This document shows positions 16,456 through 24,500 of a stretch of DNA of 64,000 nt, one piece after another. Position 1 is the stretch's first letter. Every line of letters begins with the position of its first letter. The position numbers and the translations under genes were made by a program. The notes beneath the pieces are model-generated. The model saw only the letters and a program-made list of their open reading frames with translations. It was not told the DNA's origin and ran no database searches. Origin of the DNA: Actinomyces naeslundii (GTDB lineage: Bacteria > Actinomycetota > Actinomycetes > Actinomycetales > Actinomycetaceae); assembly GCF_001956585.1 (NCBI RefSeq), contig NZ_MSRR01000009.1:62001-126000 (forward strand). The letters are read 5' to 3'.

Positions 16456-17055
16456 CTAGGAGGCATCAGCAGGCTTATTCTCCTCATCCTTGGCAGCCGC
16501 GTCAGCACACTGGTCGGGCTCCTGGCCGGCGGACCCCCGACGGGCCTTCTTCTCCGCCTTGCGGGCCTTCTTGGCCTGCTTCTTGTCCTCGCGCTCCTGG
16601 CGCTCGCGGGCCCATTGCACGTAGCCCTGAAGGAGGCTGCGGGAATCGGGAGTGAGGATCTTGTTGTCCTCCAGCAGGCCCTCGGCGCGCAGGGTCATGA
16701 ACTGCAGGTACTCGGGGTTGCGGGTGAGCCCGTACTGCCTCTTGGCCTCTTCGAGGTCGGAGACATCGCGGCGCACCTGGCGCTCGATCAGGGCCCGTCC
16801 GCCCATGAGGAAGATCGCCATGATAAGGGCCAGGATCGAGCCGATGCCCCGAGTAAAGGGGTAGAGGATGCAGGCGATGACCATGAGCCAGGTGACGTAC
16901 TTGCCCATGGAGTGGGTGTAGCCGCGCCAGCGCCCGTCATCCCCGGTCGCCCAGGTGCGGATCTTGGCGGGCCCGTCGGGATCTCCGCCGCTGAACCAGT
17001 CGCGCACCCGGGTGCCGATCGACTTCTTGCCCTTGACCTTGCCGTTCTCACTCAT
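16456..17055 (-). CDS. Small membrane protein with two helices and a charged tail, unrecognised
   Basis: 199 residues from ATG 17055, whose start overlaps the stop of paralog 3 (ATGA), so the two are translated together. A basic N-terminus of about 55 residues is followed by two adjacent hydrophobic segments (YVTWLMVIACILYPF and GSILALIMAIFLMGG). A long, highly charged Lys/Glu/Ala C-terminus likely lies in the cytoplasm. No enzymatic motif is visible and I do not recognise the family. Its interleaving with HAD genes suggests a shared process, but nothing in the sequence names it. Confidence 0.7.
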   Translation of the reverse strand: MSENGKVKGKKSIGTRVRDWFSGGDPDGPAKIRTWATGDDGRWRGYTHSMGKYVTWLMVIACILYPFTRGIGSILALIMAIFLMGGRALIERQVRRDVSDLEEAKRQYGLTRNPEYLQFMTLRAEGLLEDNKILTPDSRSLLQGYVQWARERQEREDKKQAKKARKAEKKARRGSAGQEPDQCADAAAKDEENKPADAS

Positions 17056-17831
17056 GCGTGGTCGCCTTCCAGGATCGTGCCGATGAGCTCGGCCATGGAG
17101 CCCGCGGTCGTCTCGCACACGGCCGTGACCTCCGGCGGGGACCAGGGAAGGGCGACGGCGTGGTCGGCGACGGCGTGCATGTCCAGGTCGTTCCAGGAGT
17201 CGCCGATGGTCCACACCTCGACCTCCCGCCCCGACAGGGGCCCGTCCAGGAGAGCCCGCAGCCCGGAGCCCTTGGTGGCGCCGGCGGGCACGAAGTCCAG
17301 GAAGTCCTGGTTGCGGTGGCAGTCCAGGACGCCCTCCCACCGCTGGGTGAGATCGTGATCAAGGCGATCGCGCAGGGCGTCGTCCGTGACACGCAGGGGC
17401 ACTCCGATGAAGCGGTGGGAGTCCATCTCCTCCAGGGTCATCGACTCGAAGACCGCCAGGATCGAGGAGATCTCGTCGTTATTGTCGGCCAGGATGTAGT
17501 CGGTCTCGATGGTGGTGGCGTAGGTGGTCACCCCCGGCAGGTCGACGGTGCGGGTCGCCACGTCTCGGGCGACGCCGTCGGGCAGGTAGCGGGCGGAGAG
17601 CACCTGGTAGCTGCTGTCGACGAGGACCGCCCCGGTGAAGACGATGCCGTAGTCGAAGACGACGCCCAGGGGCTCAAGGACGTCGCGGGTGGCGAAGGAG
17701 GACTTGCCGGTGTCCACGGCCAGGAGGTTGCCGGCGGCCCGCCAGCGGGCCATGGCCTCGCGGTCGGCCGGGGAGACGGAGCGGTCGAAGACGATGGTGG
17801 CGTCCAGGTCGGTGACGAGGAGTCGGGTCAC
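17052..17831 (-). CDS. HAD-superfamily phosphatase, paralog 3 (variant motif DLDAT)
   Basis: 259 residues from ATG 17831. Motif I reads DLDAT (Asp8, Asp10) with Ala for the usual Gly; motif II is DTGKS rather than TGRS; motif III Lys is in GATKGSGL and motif IV is GDSWNDLDMH. Both catalytic aspartates and the acidic pair in motif IV are kept, so activity is still plausible. It is most like paralog 2 (shared REAMARWRAAGNLL and ALPWSPPEV). Its stop overlaps the start of the membrane-protein gene downstream. Confidence 0.85.
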   Translation of the reverse strand: MTRLLVTDLDATIVFDRSVSPADREAMARWRAAGNLLAVDTGKSSFATRDVLEPLGVVFDYGIVFTGAVLVDSSYQVLSARYLPDGVARDVATRTVDLPGVTTYATTIETDYILADNNDEISSILAVFESMTLEEMDSHRFIGVPLRVTDDALRDRLDHDLTQRWEGVLDCHRNQDFLDFVPAGATKGSGLRALLDGPLSGREVEVWTIGDSWNDLDMHAVADHAVALPWSPPEVTAVCETTAGSMAELIGTILEGDHA

Positions 17832-17950
17832 GCTGGTTCCTTGCTGCAGAGGGACGTGGAGGGCGGGGCCGAGAGGAGCGGGAGACGACGTCGGACAGGA
17901 CGATGATGTGCCGGTGGAACCGGCAGGGCCTTGCGCATTCTACCGAGTAC

Positions 17951-17990
17951 GCGGAGCGGGGAAGCCCCTATCCGGGTCTTCCCCGCTCCG
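17951..17990. terminator. Terminator hairpin after the PTS operon
   Basis: Arms GCGGAGCGGGGAAG (17951-17964) and CTTCCCCGCTCCG (17978-17990) are complementary over 13 pairs with a 13-base loop. It lies 25 bases past the last PTS gene on the minus strand and upstream of the HAD paralog 3 gene, separating the two transcripts. Confidence 0.75.
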
Positions 17991-18014
17991 TGGCGAGTGG
18001 CGTGAGACGGGCTG

Positions 18015-18881
18015 TCAGGCTCCCGGCACTCCCAGGACGTGGGCCCAGCGCCCCAGGATGCCGATGACGAACATGCCCAGAATGATCCACAGGGCGTTGA
18101 CCTTCTTATTAAGCAGCCACATGCACAGGAAGGTGAGACCCAGCGCCGCCAAGCCGGGCAGCAACTGGTTGAGGACATCCTGAAGAGTCGTCGTTGTAAC
18201 GATATGAGTCTCTCGGTTCTCGACCTTGGAGACCACCAGCGGGAAATAGATCTTGGTCCACTGCGACACCAGCGCGCCCATGACGAACAGACCCATGATG
18301 GCGGCCATCTGGGTGATCTTCTTGAGCTGGCCGCCGCCGACCTCGGTGACCAGAGTGGTCCCCCGCTCGTAACCGACCTTCAGGCCGTACCAGCGAGTGA
18401 GAACGCGCAGGACGTTGATGCCGACGAAGAACAGCAGCGGACCCAAGAAGGAGCCGTTGAGAGCCAACGACGCGCCCAAGGCCGCCAGGACGGGGCGGGC
18501 AGTGCCCCAGAAGATGGGGTCGCCGATACCGGCAACCGGCCCCATGAGGCCGATCTTGACGTTGGTGATGGCATCCTCACCAATGTCCTCGCCCTTGGAC
18601 TTCTGCTCCTCCATGGCGGCGGTGACGCCGAAGATGACGGAGGAGGCCCAGGGGTGGGTGTTGTAGAACTCCAGGTGCCGCTTGAGGGCGGCGGCCTCGG
18701 CGGCCTTGTCGCCGCGGTAGACCTTCCGGATGGCCGGCATAAGCGTGTAGCAGAAGCCCATGGCCTGCATGCGCTCGAAGTTGAAGGAGCCGAGCAGGAA
18801 GGTGGAGCGCCAGTACATCCGCATGAGATCGCGGTTGTCGAGCATCTTCTCCGACGTCGCCGGAGCGGTTTCAGTAGTCAT
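18015..18881 (-). CDS. PTS mannose/fructose-family transporter subunit IID
   Basis: 288 residues, ATG 18881 with AAGGAAG upstream. It has the IID hallmarks: MYWRSTFLLGSFNFERMQAMGF near the start, then FYNTHPWASSVIFGVTAAME, GLMGPVAGIGDPIFWGT and hydrophobic helices towards the C-terminus. With IIC it forms the membrane channel of mannose-family PTS permeases, which carry mannose, fructose, sorbose or related sugars. It is the last gene of the IIA-IIB-IIC-IID operon, 21 bases after IIC. The order equals that of Bacillus levDEFG. The sugar is not readable directly; fructose is inferred from the shared operator with the levanase. Confidence 0.93.
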   Translation of the reverse strand: MTTETAPATSEKMLDNRDLMRMYWRSTFLLGSFNFERMQAMGFCYTLMPAIRKVYRGDKAAEAAALKRHLEFYNTHPWASSVIFGVTAAMEEQKSKGEDIGEDAITNVKIGLMGPVAGIGDPIFWGTARPVLAALGASLALNGSFLGPLLFFVGINVLRVLTRWYGLKVGYERGTTLVTEVGGGQLKKITQMAAIMGLFVMGALVSQWTKIYFPLVVSKVENRETHIVTTTTLQDVLNQLLPGLAALGLTFLCMWLLNKKVNALWIILGMFVIGILGRWAHVLGVPGA

Positions 18882-18902
18882 CAGAATCTTCCTTCTTCCA
18901 GC

Positions 18903-19850
18903 TCAGTCGAGCTCGTCGTCGAGGTCGTCGTCCAGGTCGCTGTTGGAGCCACCACCGGCTGCGGGCGAGGCGGCGGCGGGCAGGCGTACGGAGTCGTGGA
19001 ACTCGGGGTTGAGCTGGACGTAGATGACAGCCAGGCAGGCCCCCAGGATGCCCAGGGCCACCAGCGACACGGCGGTCGGAGTGGAGCTGACGATCCAGTT
19101 GGCCATGCCGTCGACCCCCTTATCCAACTGGTCCTCAACCTTCCCGCTGTGGGAAGTGACGGTGGTGCCGAAGGTGGCGAAGACGAAGCCCAGGAAGAAG
19201 AAGGGCATGAGCTTGCGCGCCTTCATCATATTGATGACCATGGCGTAACCGACGACGACGATGAAGCCGCCGGCGATGTTGAGCCCATCGGTGATGACCT
19301 TGGGAATGGCCTCCAGGGTATCCTTCACGGTCTCACCATCGGCCAGAATGGCAACGGCAGCCGTCGGAACGGCCACCCGAAGCCCCTGAAGACCCAGGGC
19401 GGTGAAGTGCATGATGGCGATGCCCCGATAGTTGGCCTGCTCAGCGAAGCGGTCCGCTTGATGGGCGAAGAAGATGGCGATCGTTCGCACGAAGATCGTC
19501 AGTCCTTGCCCCGCCGCAGCCACCAGTACAGCCACAGTCACGGCCTGGTTAATAGCATTACCCTGGGCGATTCCCTGGTTGACAAACACCACGGCGACGA
19601 CCGTGGAGACCGTGGACGCCAGAGCGGCGTCGGGCGCCATGGCGGCACCGACGTTCATCCAGGCCAGGGCGATGAGCTCGAGGGTTCCACCGGCAACGAT
19701 TCCGACGGTGGGGTTGCCCAGGGCAATACCGGTCAGGGTGCAGGCGACGAGCGGGCGGTGGAACTGCCGCTCGTCCAGGACGCTGGCCATGCCCGCGACG
19801 AATGCCACGAGCGTGACCAGAATGATCTGGATCAGGTTGATGTCTTGCAC
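18903..19850 (-). CDS. PTS mannose/fructose-family transporter subunit IIC
   Basis: 315 residues from GTG 19850. Repeated hydrophobic segments and the conserved stretches LGNPTVGIVAGGTLELIALAW and NVGAAMAPDAALASTVST identify the mannose-sorbose IIC family. The last 45 residues are a hydrophilic tail ending in an Asp-rich run (DLDDDLDDELD), longer than in typical IIC proteins. It makes the sugar pore with IID. A 127-base gap separates it from IIB, without an obvious hairpin strong enough to be a terminator. Confidence 0.93.
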   Translation of the reverse strand: MQDINLIQIILVTLVAFVAGMASVLDERQFHRPLVACTLTGIALGNPTVGIVAGGTLELIALAWMNVGAAMAPDAALASTVSTVVAVVFVNQGIAQGNAINQAVTVAVLVAAAGQGLTIFVRTIAIFFAHQADRFAEQANYRGIAIMHFTALGLQGLRVAVPTAAVAILADGETVKDTLEAIPKVITDGLNIAGGFIVVVGYAMVINMMKARKLMPFFFLGFVFATFGTTVTSHSGKVEDQLDKGVDGMANWIVSSTPTAVSLVALGILGACLAVIYVQLNPEFHDSVRLPAAASPAAGGGSNSDLDDDLDDELD

Positions 19851-19977
19851 GGTTCGTCTCTCTCACGTGAGGGTTGACAGGACACCCCTCCTGCTCCCGC
19901 CACCGAGGGGCGCGGGATGGGAAGTGTCAGAGGGATACTCGGGGAGGGGACGCAGGCGCGTCAGAGAACGTGGCCCC

Positions 19978-20469
19978 TCAGAGCAGGCCCTTGTCCTTGA
20001 GAGCCCCCATGAGGTCGGAGCTCGCGGTGGAGGGCACCTGCTGGATGTACTGCTTGATACCGCGGGAGTCGATCTCCTTGAAGGCCTCGATATCCTCGGG
20101 GCCGGCGTAGACGGCCTGGGAGATCTGGCTGGTGCCCTGCTTAAAGGTCATGCCGCCGACGTTGACCTCCTTGGCCTCCACGCCCAGGTCGAGCAGGCGC
20201 ACGATGTCGGCCGGGGTCTCGACGACGATGACCGCCTTGAGGGCCTCGTACTTGGGGTTCTTGTAGACGCGAGCGGCCTTCTCCACGCCCAGCACGTGGA
20301 CCTTCACCTTGCCGCCGCCAGTCTGCAGCATGAGGGTCTTGCGCAGTTCGTCGTTGGCGGCGCCGTCGGAGACGGCCAGGATGGCCTCGGCTCCCAGGGA
20401 CCCGGCCCAGTTGTTGGCGACCTGTCCGTGGACCAGGCGGGAATCGATACGCAGGAGCTTGACGTCCAT
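19978..20469 (-). CDS. PTS mannose/fructose-family subunit IIB
   Basis: 163 residues, ATG 20469 overlapping the IIA stop by one base. The start is LLRIDSRLVHGQV, the IIB phosphorylation loop, with His14 as the phosphorylated residue; NVGGMTFKQGTSQISQAVY is also characteristic. It takes phosphate from IIA and passes it to the sugar during uptake. It is separate from IIA, as in levD/levE of Bacillus rather than fused as in E. coli ManX. Confidence 0.95.
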   Translation of the reverse strand: MDVKLLRIDSRLVHGQVANNWAGSLGAEAILAVSDGAANDELRKTLMLQTGGGKVKVHVLGVEKAARVYKNPKYEALKAVIVVETPADIVRLLDLGVEAKEVNVGGMTFKQGTSQISQAVYAGPEDIEAFKEIDSRGIKQYIQQVPSTASSDLMGALKDKGLL

Positions 20470-20909
20470 CAGAGCTCGTCTCCTTCATCATCGGAAGTGG
20501 TGGTGGGTGCAGGGGTGAAGACCTCGGAGAGGACCTTGACGCCGTCGGTGGCGGACGTCCGGGCGGCCTCTACGAGCTCGGCGAGCCCGGCGCCGGCAAG
20601 GCGACGGGACAGGACCTCGATGACCATGGGCAGGTTGACGCCGGTGACGACGTCGGCATCGTCGCGTCCTGCGGCGAAGCGGGCGGCAGCGTTGTAGGGG
20701 CTGCCGCCGAAGAGGTCGACGAGGATGAGGTGCTCCTGACTGGAGGATGCCTCGACCGCGGCGGCGTACTTCGCCAGGAGGTCGTCAGGCCCCTCGGAGG
20801 GGTCGAAGGTGACGGCGACGACGTCATCACTGGGACCGACGATCATCGCGGAGGAGGCGACGAGGCCTTCAGCCAGGTGTCCGTGAGCGGCTATGACCAG
20901 GGAAGCCAT
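20469..20909 (-). CDS. PTS mannose/fructose-family subunit IIA
   Basis: 146 residues, ATG 20909. The phosphorylation site is His9 in VIAAHGHLAEG, and LVDLFGGSPYNAAARF and VVTGVNLPMVIEVL are the conserved family segments. The tail is rich in Thr, Asp and Glu. It accepts phosphate from HPr. It is the first gene of the operon; upstream lies an AT-rich region with a LacI-type palindrome at 21063-21080. Confidence 0.95.
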   Translation of the reverse strand: MASLVIAAHGHLAEGLVASSAMIVGPSDDVVAVTFDPSEGPDDLLAKYAAAVEASSSQEHLILVDLFGGSPYNAAARFAAGRDDADVVTGVNLPMVIEVLSRRLAGAGLAELVEAARTSATDGVKVLSEVFTPAPTTTSDDEGDEL

Positions 20910-21211
20910 GGGCGGGAACCTTTTCCATCCAGGCTGCCGCCAAGGATTGGTGAGGCCTGGGCAACAGCAACGTATGTGTCATGGTGACGATAAAGACGAA
21001 TCACGTGATCGCCACCACTCAGATGCCCACCATTTTCACACAAAAGCAAACAAAACCAACACCGGTAACACGCGTTACCGCAACTCGAGGGTGATTTTTA
21101 GGCGTAAATACGCGTTTTATGCTCATCAATCCCGAACAGAGAATGCGAAATCCGGTTGATTATGTTTTACGCCACACCACAGGACAATGGTCCCACTTCT
21201 CAGCAGCGGCG
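20910..21211. other. AT-rich promoter region of the PTS operon
   Basis: About 300 bases, clearly richer in A and T than the surroundings, holding the operator at 21063-21080. It also separates the end of nadE (21212) from the PTS operon, both on the minus strand. No gene is visible. Stretches such as TAAAAATC and TATTTACG could be promoter parts, but I cannot assign a clean -35/-10 pair. Confidence 0.6.
21063..21080. promoter_or_regulatory. LacI-type operator upstream of the PTS operon
   Basis: CGGTAACACGCGTTACCG: arms CGGTAAC and GTTACCG around ACGC, matching the levanase operator core at 15 of 18 positions. It lies about 154 bases before the IIA start codon. LacI-family repressors bind such TAAC-CG-GTTA palindromes. 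The probable partner is the regulator at 27447-28457. Confidence 0.65.
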
Positions 21212-23434
21212 TCACGCACGCGGCACGTTGCGCTCGAGTTCGTCCAACCAGGCCGTCGCTGCGGCGTCGGAGGGCATGCGCCAGTCCCCGCGGGGGGACA
21301 GCGAGCCGCCGGCGACCACCTTGGGGCCGTTGGGCAGGGTGGAGCGCTTGAACTGGTTGGAGAAGAATCTCCGGTGGAACAGCTCGAGCCAGCGCCGGAT
21401 CTCGGGGAGGTCGTAGGCGACCTTCTCCGTCGGCGGCAGCCCCTCGGGCCACTCGCCGCTGTCCACGTCCGACCAGGCCTTGTGAGCCAGGAAGGCGATG
21501 CGGCTGGGGCGCGAGCCGCGGCGCAGCACGTGCCACAGGGTGAAGTCCTGCAGGGCATAGGGGCCGATCTTGGCCTGGGTGGACTGGATGGCGCCGCCGG
21601 CCTCGGCCGGGACCAGCTCGGGGCTGATCTCGGTGTCCAGGATGGACAGCAGCGTGCGCCCGACGGCGTCGTCGAAGAGCTTCTCGGCGACCACCCAGCG
21701 GATGAGGTGCTGAATGAGGGTCTTGGGGATGCCGGCGTTGACGCCGTAGTGGGCCATCTGGTCGCCCACCCCGAAGGTGCACCAGCCCAGGGCGAGCTCG
21801 GAGAGGTCCCCGGTGCCCAGGACGATACCGCCGCGGTGGTTGGCGATACGGAAGAGGAAGTCGGTGCGCAGGCCCGCCTGGACGTTCTCGAAGGTGACGT
21901 CGTAGAGGTCCCGCTCGCTGACGCCCTCGGGCAGGACCCCGGTGCGGGCGTACTCGCCGTAGGGGTGGCCCATCTCGGTGAGCATCTGGGTGGCGGTGGC
22001 CCGGATGTCGAGCTCCTCGAAGGTGCAGCCCAGGCCGACGGCGAGGTCCTCGGCGTTGCGGCGCGTGCCGGCGCTCGTGGCGAAGCCGGGCATGGTGATG
22101 GCGTGGATGTCGGAGCGGGGCCGGCCCAGGCGGTCCATGGCGCGGGCGGCCACGATGAGGGCGTGGGTGGAGTCCAGGCCGCCGCTGACGCCGATGACGA
22201 TCTTGGGGTTGCCGATGGCCCCCAGGCGCTGGACGAGGGCGGCCACCTGGATGTTGTAGGCCTCATAGCAGTCCTGGGCGAGTCGGGCCGGGTCGTCGGG
22301 CACGAAGGGGAAGCGGTCCACGCGGCGGCGCAGGCCGATGTCCGTGCGCGGGGCCGCCAGGTCGGCGGCGCAGATCCCGATCCGCCGGAAGGCCGCCGGG
22401 TCGGTGAAGGTGGCGGCCGTGACCGGGGAGCCTGCCACCGGGGCGCTCAGGGTGCGGGCGTTATCGGCGAAGGTCCCCTGGCGCAGGCGCTCGGCGCGCA
22501 GGCCCTCGACATCGACGTCGACGACCGTGGCGCGCGGCCCGTCGGGGAAGCGCTCGGTGGAGCCGAGCAGCTCGCCGTTCTCGTAGACGAGGGTCTGACC
22601 GTCCCAGGCCAGGTCCGTGGAGGACTCGCCCTGCCCGGCAGCGGCGTAGACGTAGGCGGCCAGACCCCGGGCCGACGAGGAGCGGGCCAGCAGCTCACGA
22701 TCCTCGGCCCGCCCCACGGTGATGGGCGAACCGGAGATGTTGACCAGGACCGTCGCCCCGGCCAGTGCCGCCAGCGACGACGGGGGGACGGGCACCCACA
22801 TGTCCTCGCAGACCTCGACGTGGAAGGTCAGGCCGGGGACGTCGTCGACCTCGAACAGGAGGTTCGCCCCGAAGGGGACCCGCGCTACCGGCTCGGCGCC
22901 GTCGGAGCCGCTGCACACACCGGGCAGCTCGATGCTCTCCACCCCGGCGGGCAGGGCGTCACCGGGCGCGAAGTGCCGCTTCTCGTAGAACTCCCGGTAG
23001 GTGGGCAGATAGGACTTGGGGGCGACACCGCGCACCCTTCCGCCCTGAATGACCAGGGCGCAGTTGTAGAGACGGTCCCCCAGACGCAGGGGCGCGCCGA
23101 CGACGAGGGCGGTCAGGAGGTCTGCGCTGGCGGCGCGCAGGGTCTCGATGGCGGTGAGCACGTCGGACAGGAGGACATCGGACAGGAGGAGGTCGTCGAT
23201 GGCGTAGCCGGTCAGGCACAGCTCGGGGAAGGCGGCCAGGCAGACACCGTCGTCGGCCAGGGCTCGGGCCTGCTCGATGATGGCGGCGGCGTTGGCAGCC
23301 GGGTCGACCGGCACCACGGGCAGGGTGACGGCGGCGACACGGGCGAAGCCCTGGTCGTAGGCGGAGAGGAACTCGATGGCGGGCGCAGGATCAGTCACAG
23401 CGTCGGTCACGGCGACAGGCACAGTCTCAGTCAC
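21212..23434 (-). CDS. nadE: Glutamine-hydrolysing NAD+ synthetase
   Basis: 740 residues. The N-terminal nitrilase-type glutaminase domain has the triad Glu71 (FPELCLTGY), Lys (APKSYLPTY) and Cys209 (VEVCEDMWVP). The C-terminal synthetase domain has the P-loop GVSGGLDSTHALI at about 416, FATSAGTRRNAEDLA, and GTGDLSELALGW. It makes NAD from deamido-NAD using glutamine nitrogen. I take GTG 23434 as start because GGAAGGA lies about 8 bases upstream; GTG 23476 would add 14 residues without a ribosome site. It is slightly longer than the usual 680 residues, the excess being at the N-terminus. Monocistronic. Confidence 0.93.
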   Translation of the reverse strand: MTETVPVAVTDAVTDPAPAIEFLSAYDQGFARVAAVTLPVVPVDPAANAAAIIEQARALADDGVCLAAFPELCLTGYAIDDLLLSDVLLSDVLTAIETLRAASADLLTALVVGAPLRLGDRLYNCALVIQGGRVRGVAPKSYLPTYREFYEKRHFAPGDALPAGVESIELPGVCSGSDGAEPVARVPFGANLLFEVDDVPGLTFHVEVCEDMWVPVPPSSLAALAGATVLVNISGSPITVGRAEDRELLARSSSARGLAAYVYAAAGQGESSTDLAWDGQTLVYENGELLGSTERFPDGPRATVVDVDVEGLRAERLRQGTFADNARTLSAPVAGSPVTAATFTDPAAFRRIGICAADLAAPRTDIGLRRRVDRFPFVPDDPARLAQDCYEAYNIQVAALVQRLGAIGNPKIVIGVSGGLDSTHALIVAARAMDRLGRPRSDIHAITMPGFATSAGTRRNAEDLAVGLGCTFEELDIRATATQMLTEMGHPYGEYARTGVLPEGVSERDLYDVTFENVQAGLRTDFLFRIANHRGGIVLGTGDLSELALGWCTFGVGDQMAHYGVNAGIPKTLIQHLIRWVVAEKLFDDAVGRTLLSILDTEISPELVPAEAGGAIQSTQAKIGPYALQDFTLWHVLRRGSRPSRIAFLAHKAWSDVDSGEWPEGLPPTEKVAYDLPEIRRWLELFHRRFFSNQFKRSTLPNGPKVVAGGSLSPRGDWRMPSDAAATAWLDELERNVPRA

Positions 23435-23935
23435 GGGGTTGATCCTTCCATCGACGGCGAGTTCCTGCGAGACCACCGCCCACGTTTCGCGGCCGGGGAC
23501 ATGGGATGCGCAGGGGTGCGCCCCATCGCGGGCGAAGACGTTCGACGCGTACGGGAACAGGAATTCCGTCCCTGGACACGCGCGATGGCACTCGCCCGGC
23601 AGCGCACTGCGCCCACCACGTCACCCGTGGAACCGGGGGCGGCGAGGTGGGCGCAGTCCATCACTCACGCGTGCGCCCGAGGCACCGCCTGGAACCGATG
23701 GCGGCAGGGACGGGCACGCGTCAGGAGAAAGCGAGTGACGGAGAGACGGCAGGAGAGAAGCAGTGAGGAGAGCGAAGAGACAGCCATCACCTTTCTTTCT
23801 ATGGGGCCGAAGACTTCGACGTCCCCGGCCGGTGTTGGTGGTCGTGAGTCTGGTACGGGTCGTGTTATCGCGGCGCTAAAGACCGCAGCGGACCGGGCCG
23901 ATCAACTCGAACGCGCCCGGGTGAGCCGAGACCGG
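23435..23935. other. 500-base gap between nadE and the PspC gene
   Basis: High-GC sequence upstream of nadE with no frame that looks like protein by composition or ribosome site. It includes a purine-rich stretch around 23705-23790 (GGAGAGAAGCAGTGAGGAG and similar). The nadE promoter should be here. I see no terminator, palindrome or RNA gene that I can support. Confidence 0.4.
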
Positions 23936-24235
23936 TCAGTACTGAACGGGGGCGGGCTCCTCGCGCATGAGGCACCATGCCGCGATGTAGACCAGGCACA
24001 TGGGGCCGGGCAGGAGACAGGCCAGGAGTGCCCCGACGCGCACCGCAGTCACCGGCATGTCCCAGGCCTCGGCCAGACCGCCGCAGACACCACCGAGGAT
24101 GCGGTGCTCGCGGGAGCGGCGCGGTAAAGAGCTGCGGAAGCCGGAGAACTCGCCGGAGCGCCCGGTGGAGGAGCCGGCATCGCCCTCGGATCGGGTGGAC
24201 TGACTGAACTGACCGGGGTACTGCTGCTGTGTCAT
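23936..24235 (-). CDS. PspC-domain membrane protein
   Basis: 99 residues from ATG 24235 (GTG 24241 adds two codons). A polar, Gln/Ser/Arg-rich first half of about 45 residues leads into the PspC domain: REHRILGGVCGGLAEAWDMP, then VTAVRVGALLACLLPGPMCLVYIAAWCLM, which is one hydrophobic hairpin. PspC-type proteins sit in the membrane and take part in envelope stress responses; in actinobacteria small stand-alone copies are common and of unknown role. It is divergent from the levanase gene. Confidence 0.85.
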   Translation of the reverse strand: MTQQQYPGQFSQSTRSEGDAGSSTGRSGEFSGFRSSLPRRSREHRILGGVCGGLAEAWDMPVTAVRVGALLACLLPGPMCLVYIAAWCLMREEPAPVQY

Positions 24236-24327
24236 GTCCACAAGTCTGGCCGGGTGGGCTCGTTACCCGCCATCGGGGAGCCCCCTGAGAAGTCCCGGAT
24301 GTTTCTCGGAGCCCACCCCTGGGCGCT

Positions 24328-24356
24328 TGATCGATACCGGCGGGCCGCGTAATTTG
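24328..24356 (+). promoter_or_regulatory. Promoter of the levanase gene
   Basis: TTGATC (24328-24333) and TAATTT (24351-24356) are separated by exactly 17 bases, matching a primary-sigma promoter. The predicted start of transcription, about 24363, falls inside the palindromic operator that begins at 24362, which would let a bound repressor block it. Confidence 0.65.
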
Positions 24357-24361
24357 TCCCT

Positions 24362-24383
24362 GTCGCTAACGCGCGTTAGCGAC
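24362..24383. promoter_or_regulatory. Perfect 22-base palindromic operator at the levanase transcription start
   Basis: Left arm GTCGCTAACGC (24362-24372) and right arm GCGTTAGCGAC (24373-24383) are exact reverse complements. The core CTAACGCGCGTTAG resembles sites of LacI-family repressors. It overlaps the expected transcription start and lies about 118 bases before the levanase start codon. A LacI-family gene lies just beyond the levanase. Confidence 0.8.
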
Positions 24384-24500
24384 CGTCGGGGAGGCGGTGC
24401 AGCAGCTCCCCTGACCGCGCACCGAACTGGCCGGCGCCGCTCTGGCGCCCGCCCTCGTGCTGTTCTTATCCACCCGAGCCCGTTTCCCGGAGGACTTGCC

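Noticed and set aside
18039-19877. A 612-codon open frame opposite the PTS genes
   Set aside because: Antisense of IID and IIC, rich in Asp, Gly and His, with no start signal; the PTS reading is certain.
23376-23766. Short Arg/Gly-rich frames between nadE and the PspC gene
   Set aside because: Composition is typical of random high-GC DNA, starts overlap the nadE 5' end, and no motif is seen.
21119-24127. A 1002-codon open frame on the plus strand opposite nadE
   Set aside because: Antisense shadow of NAD synthetase running on into the PspC gene. No protein-like motif.
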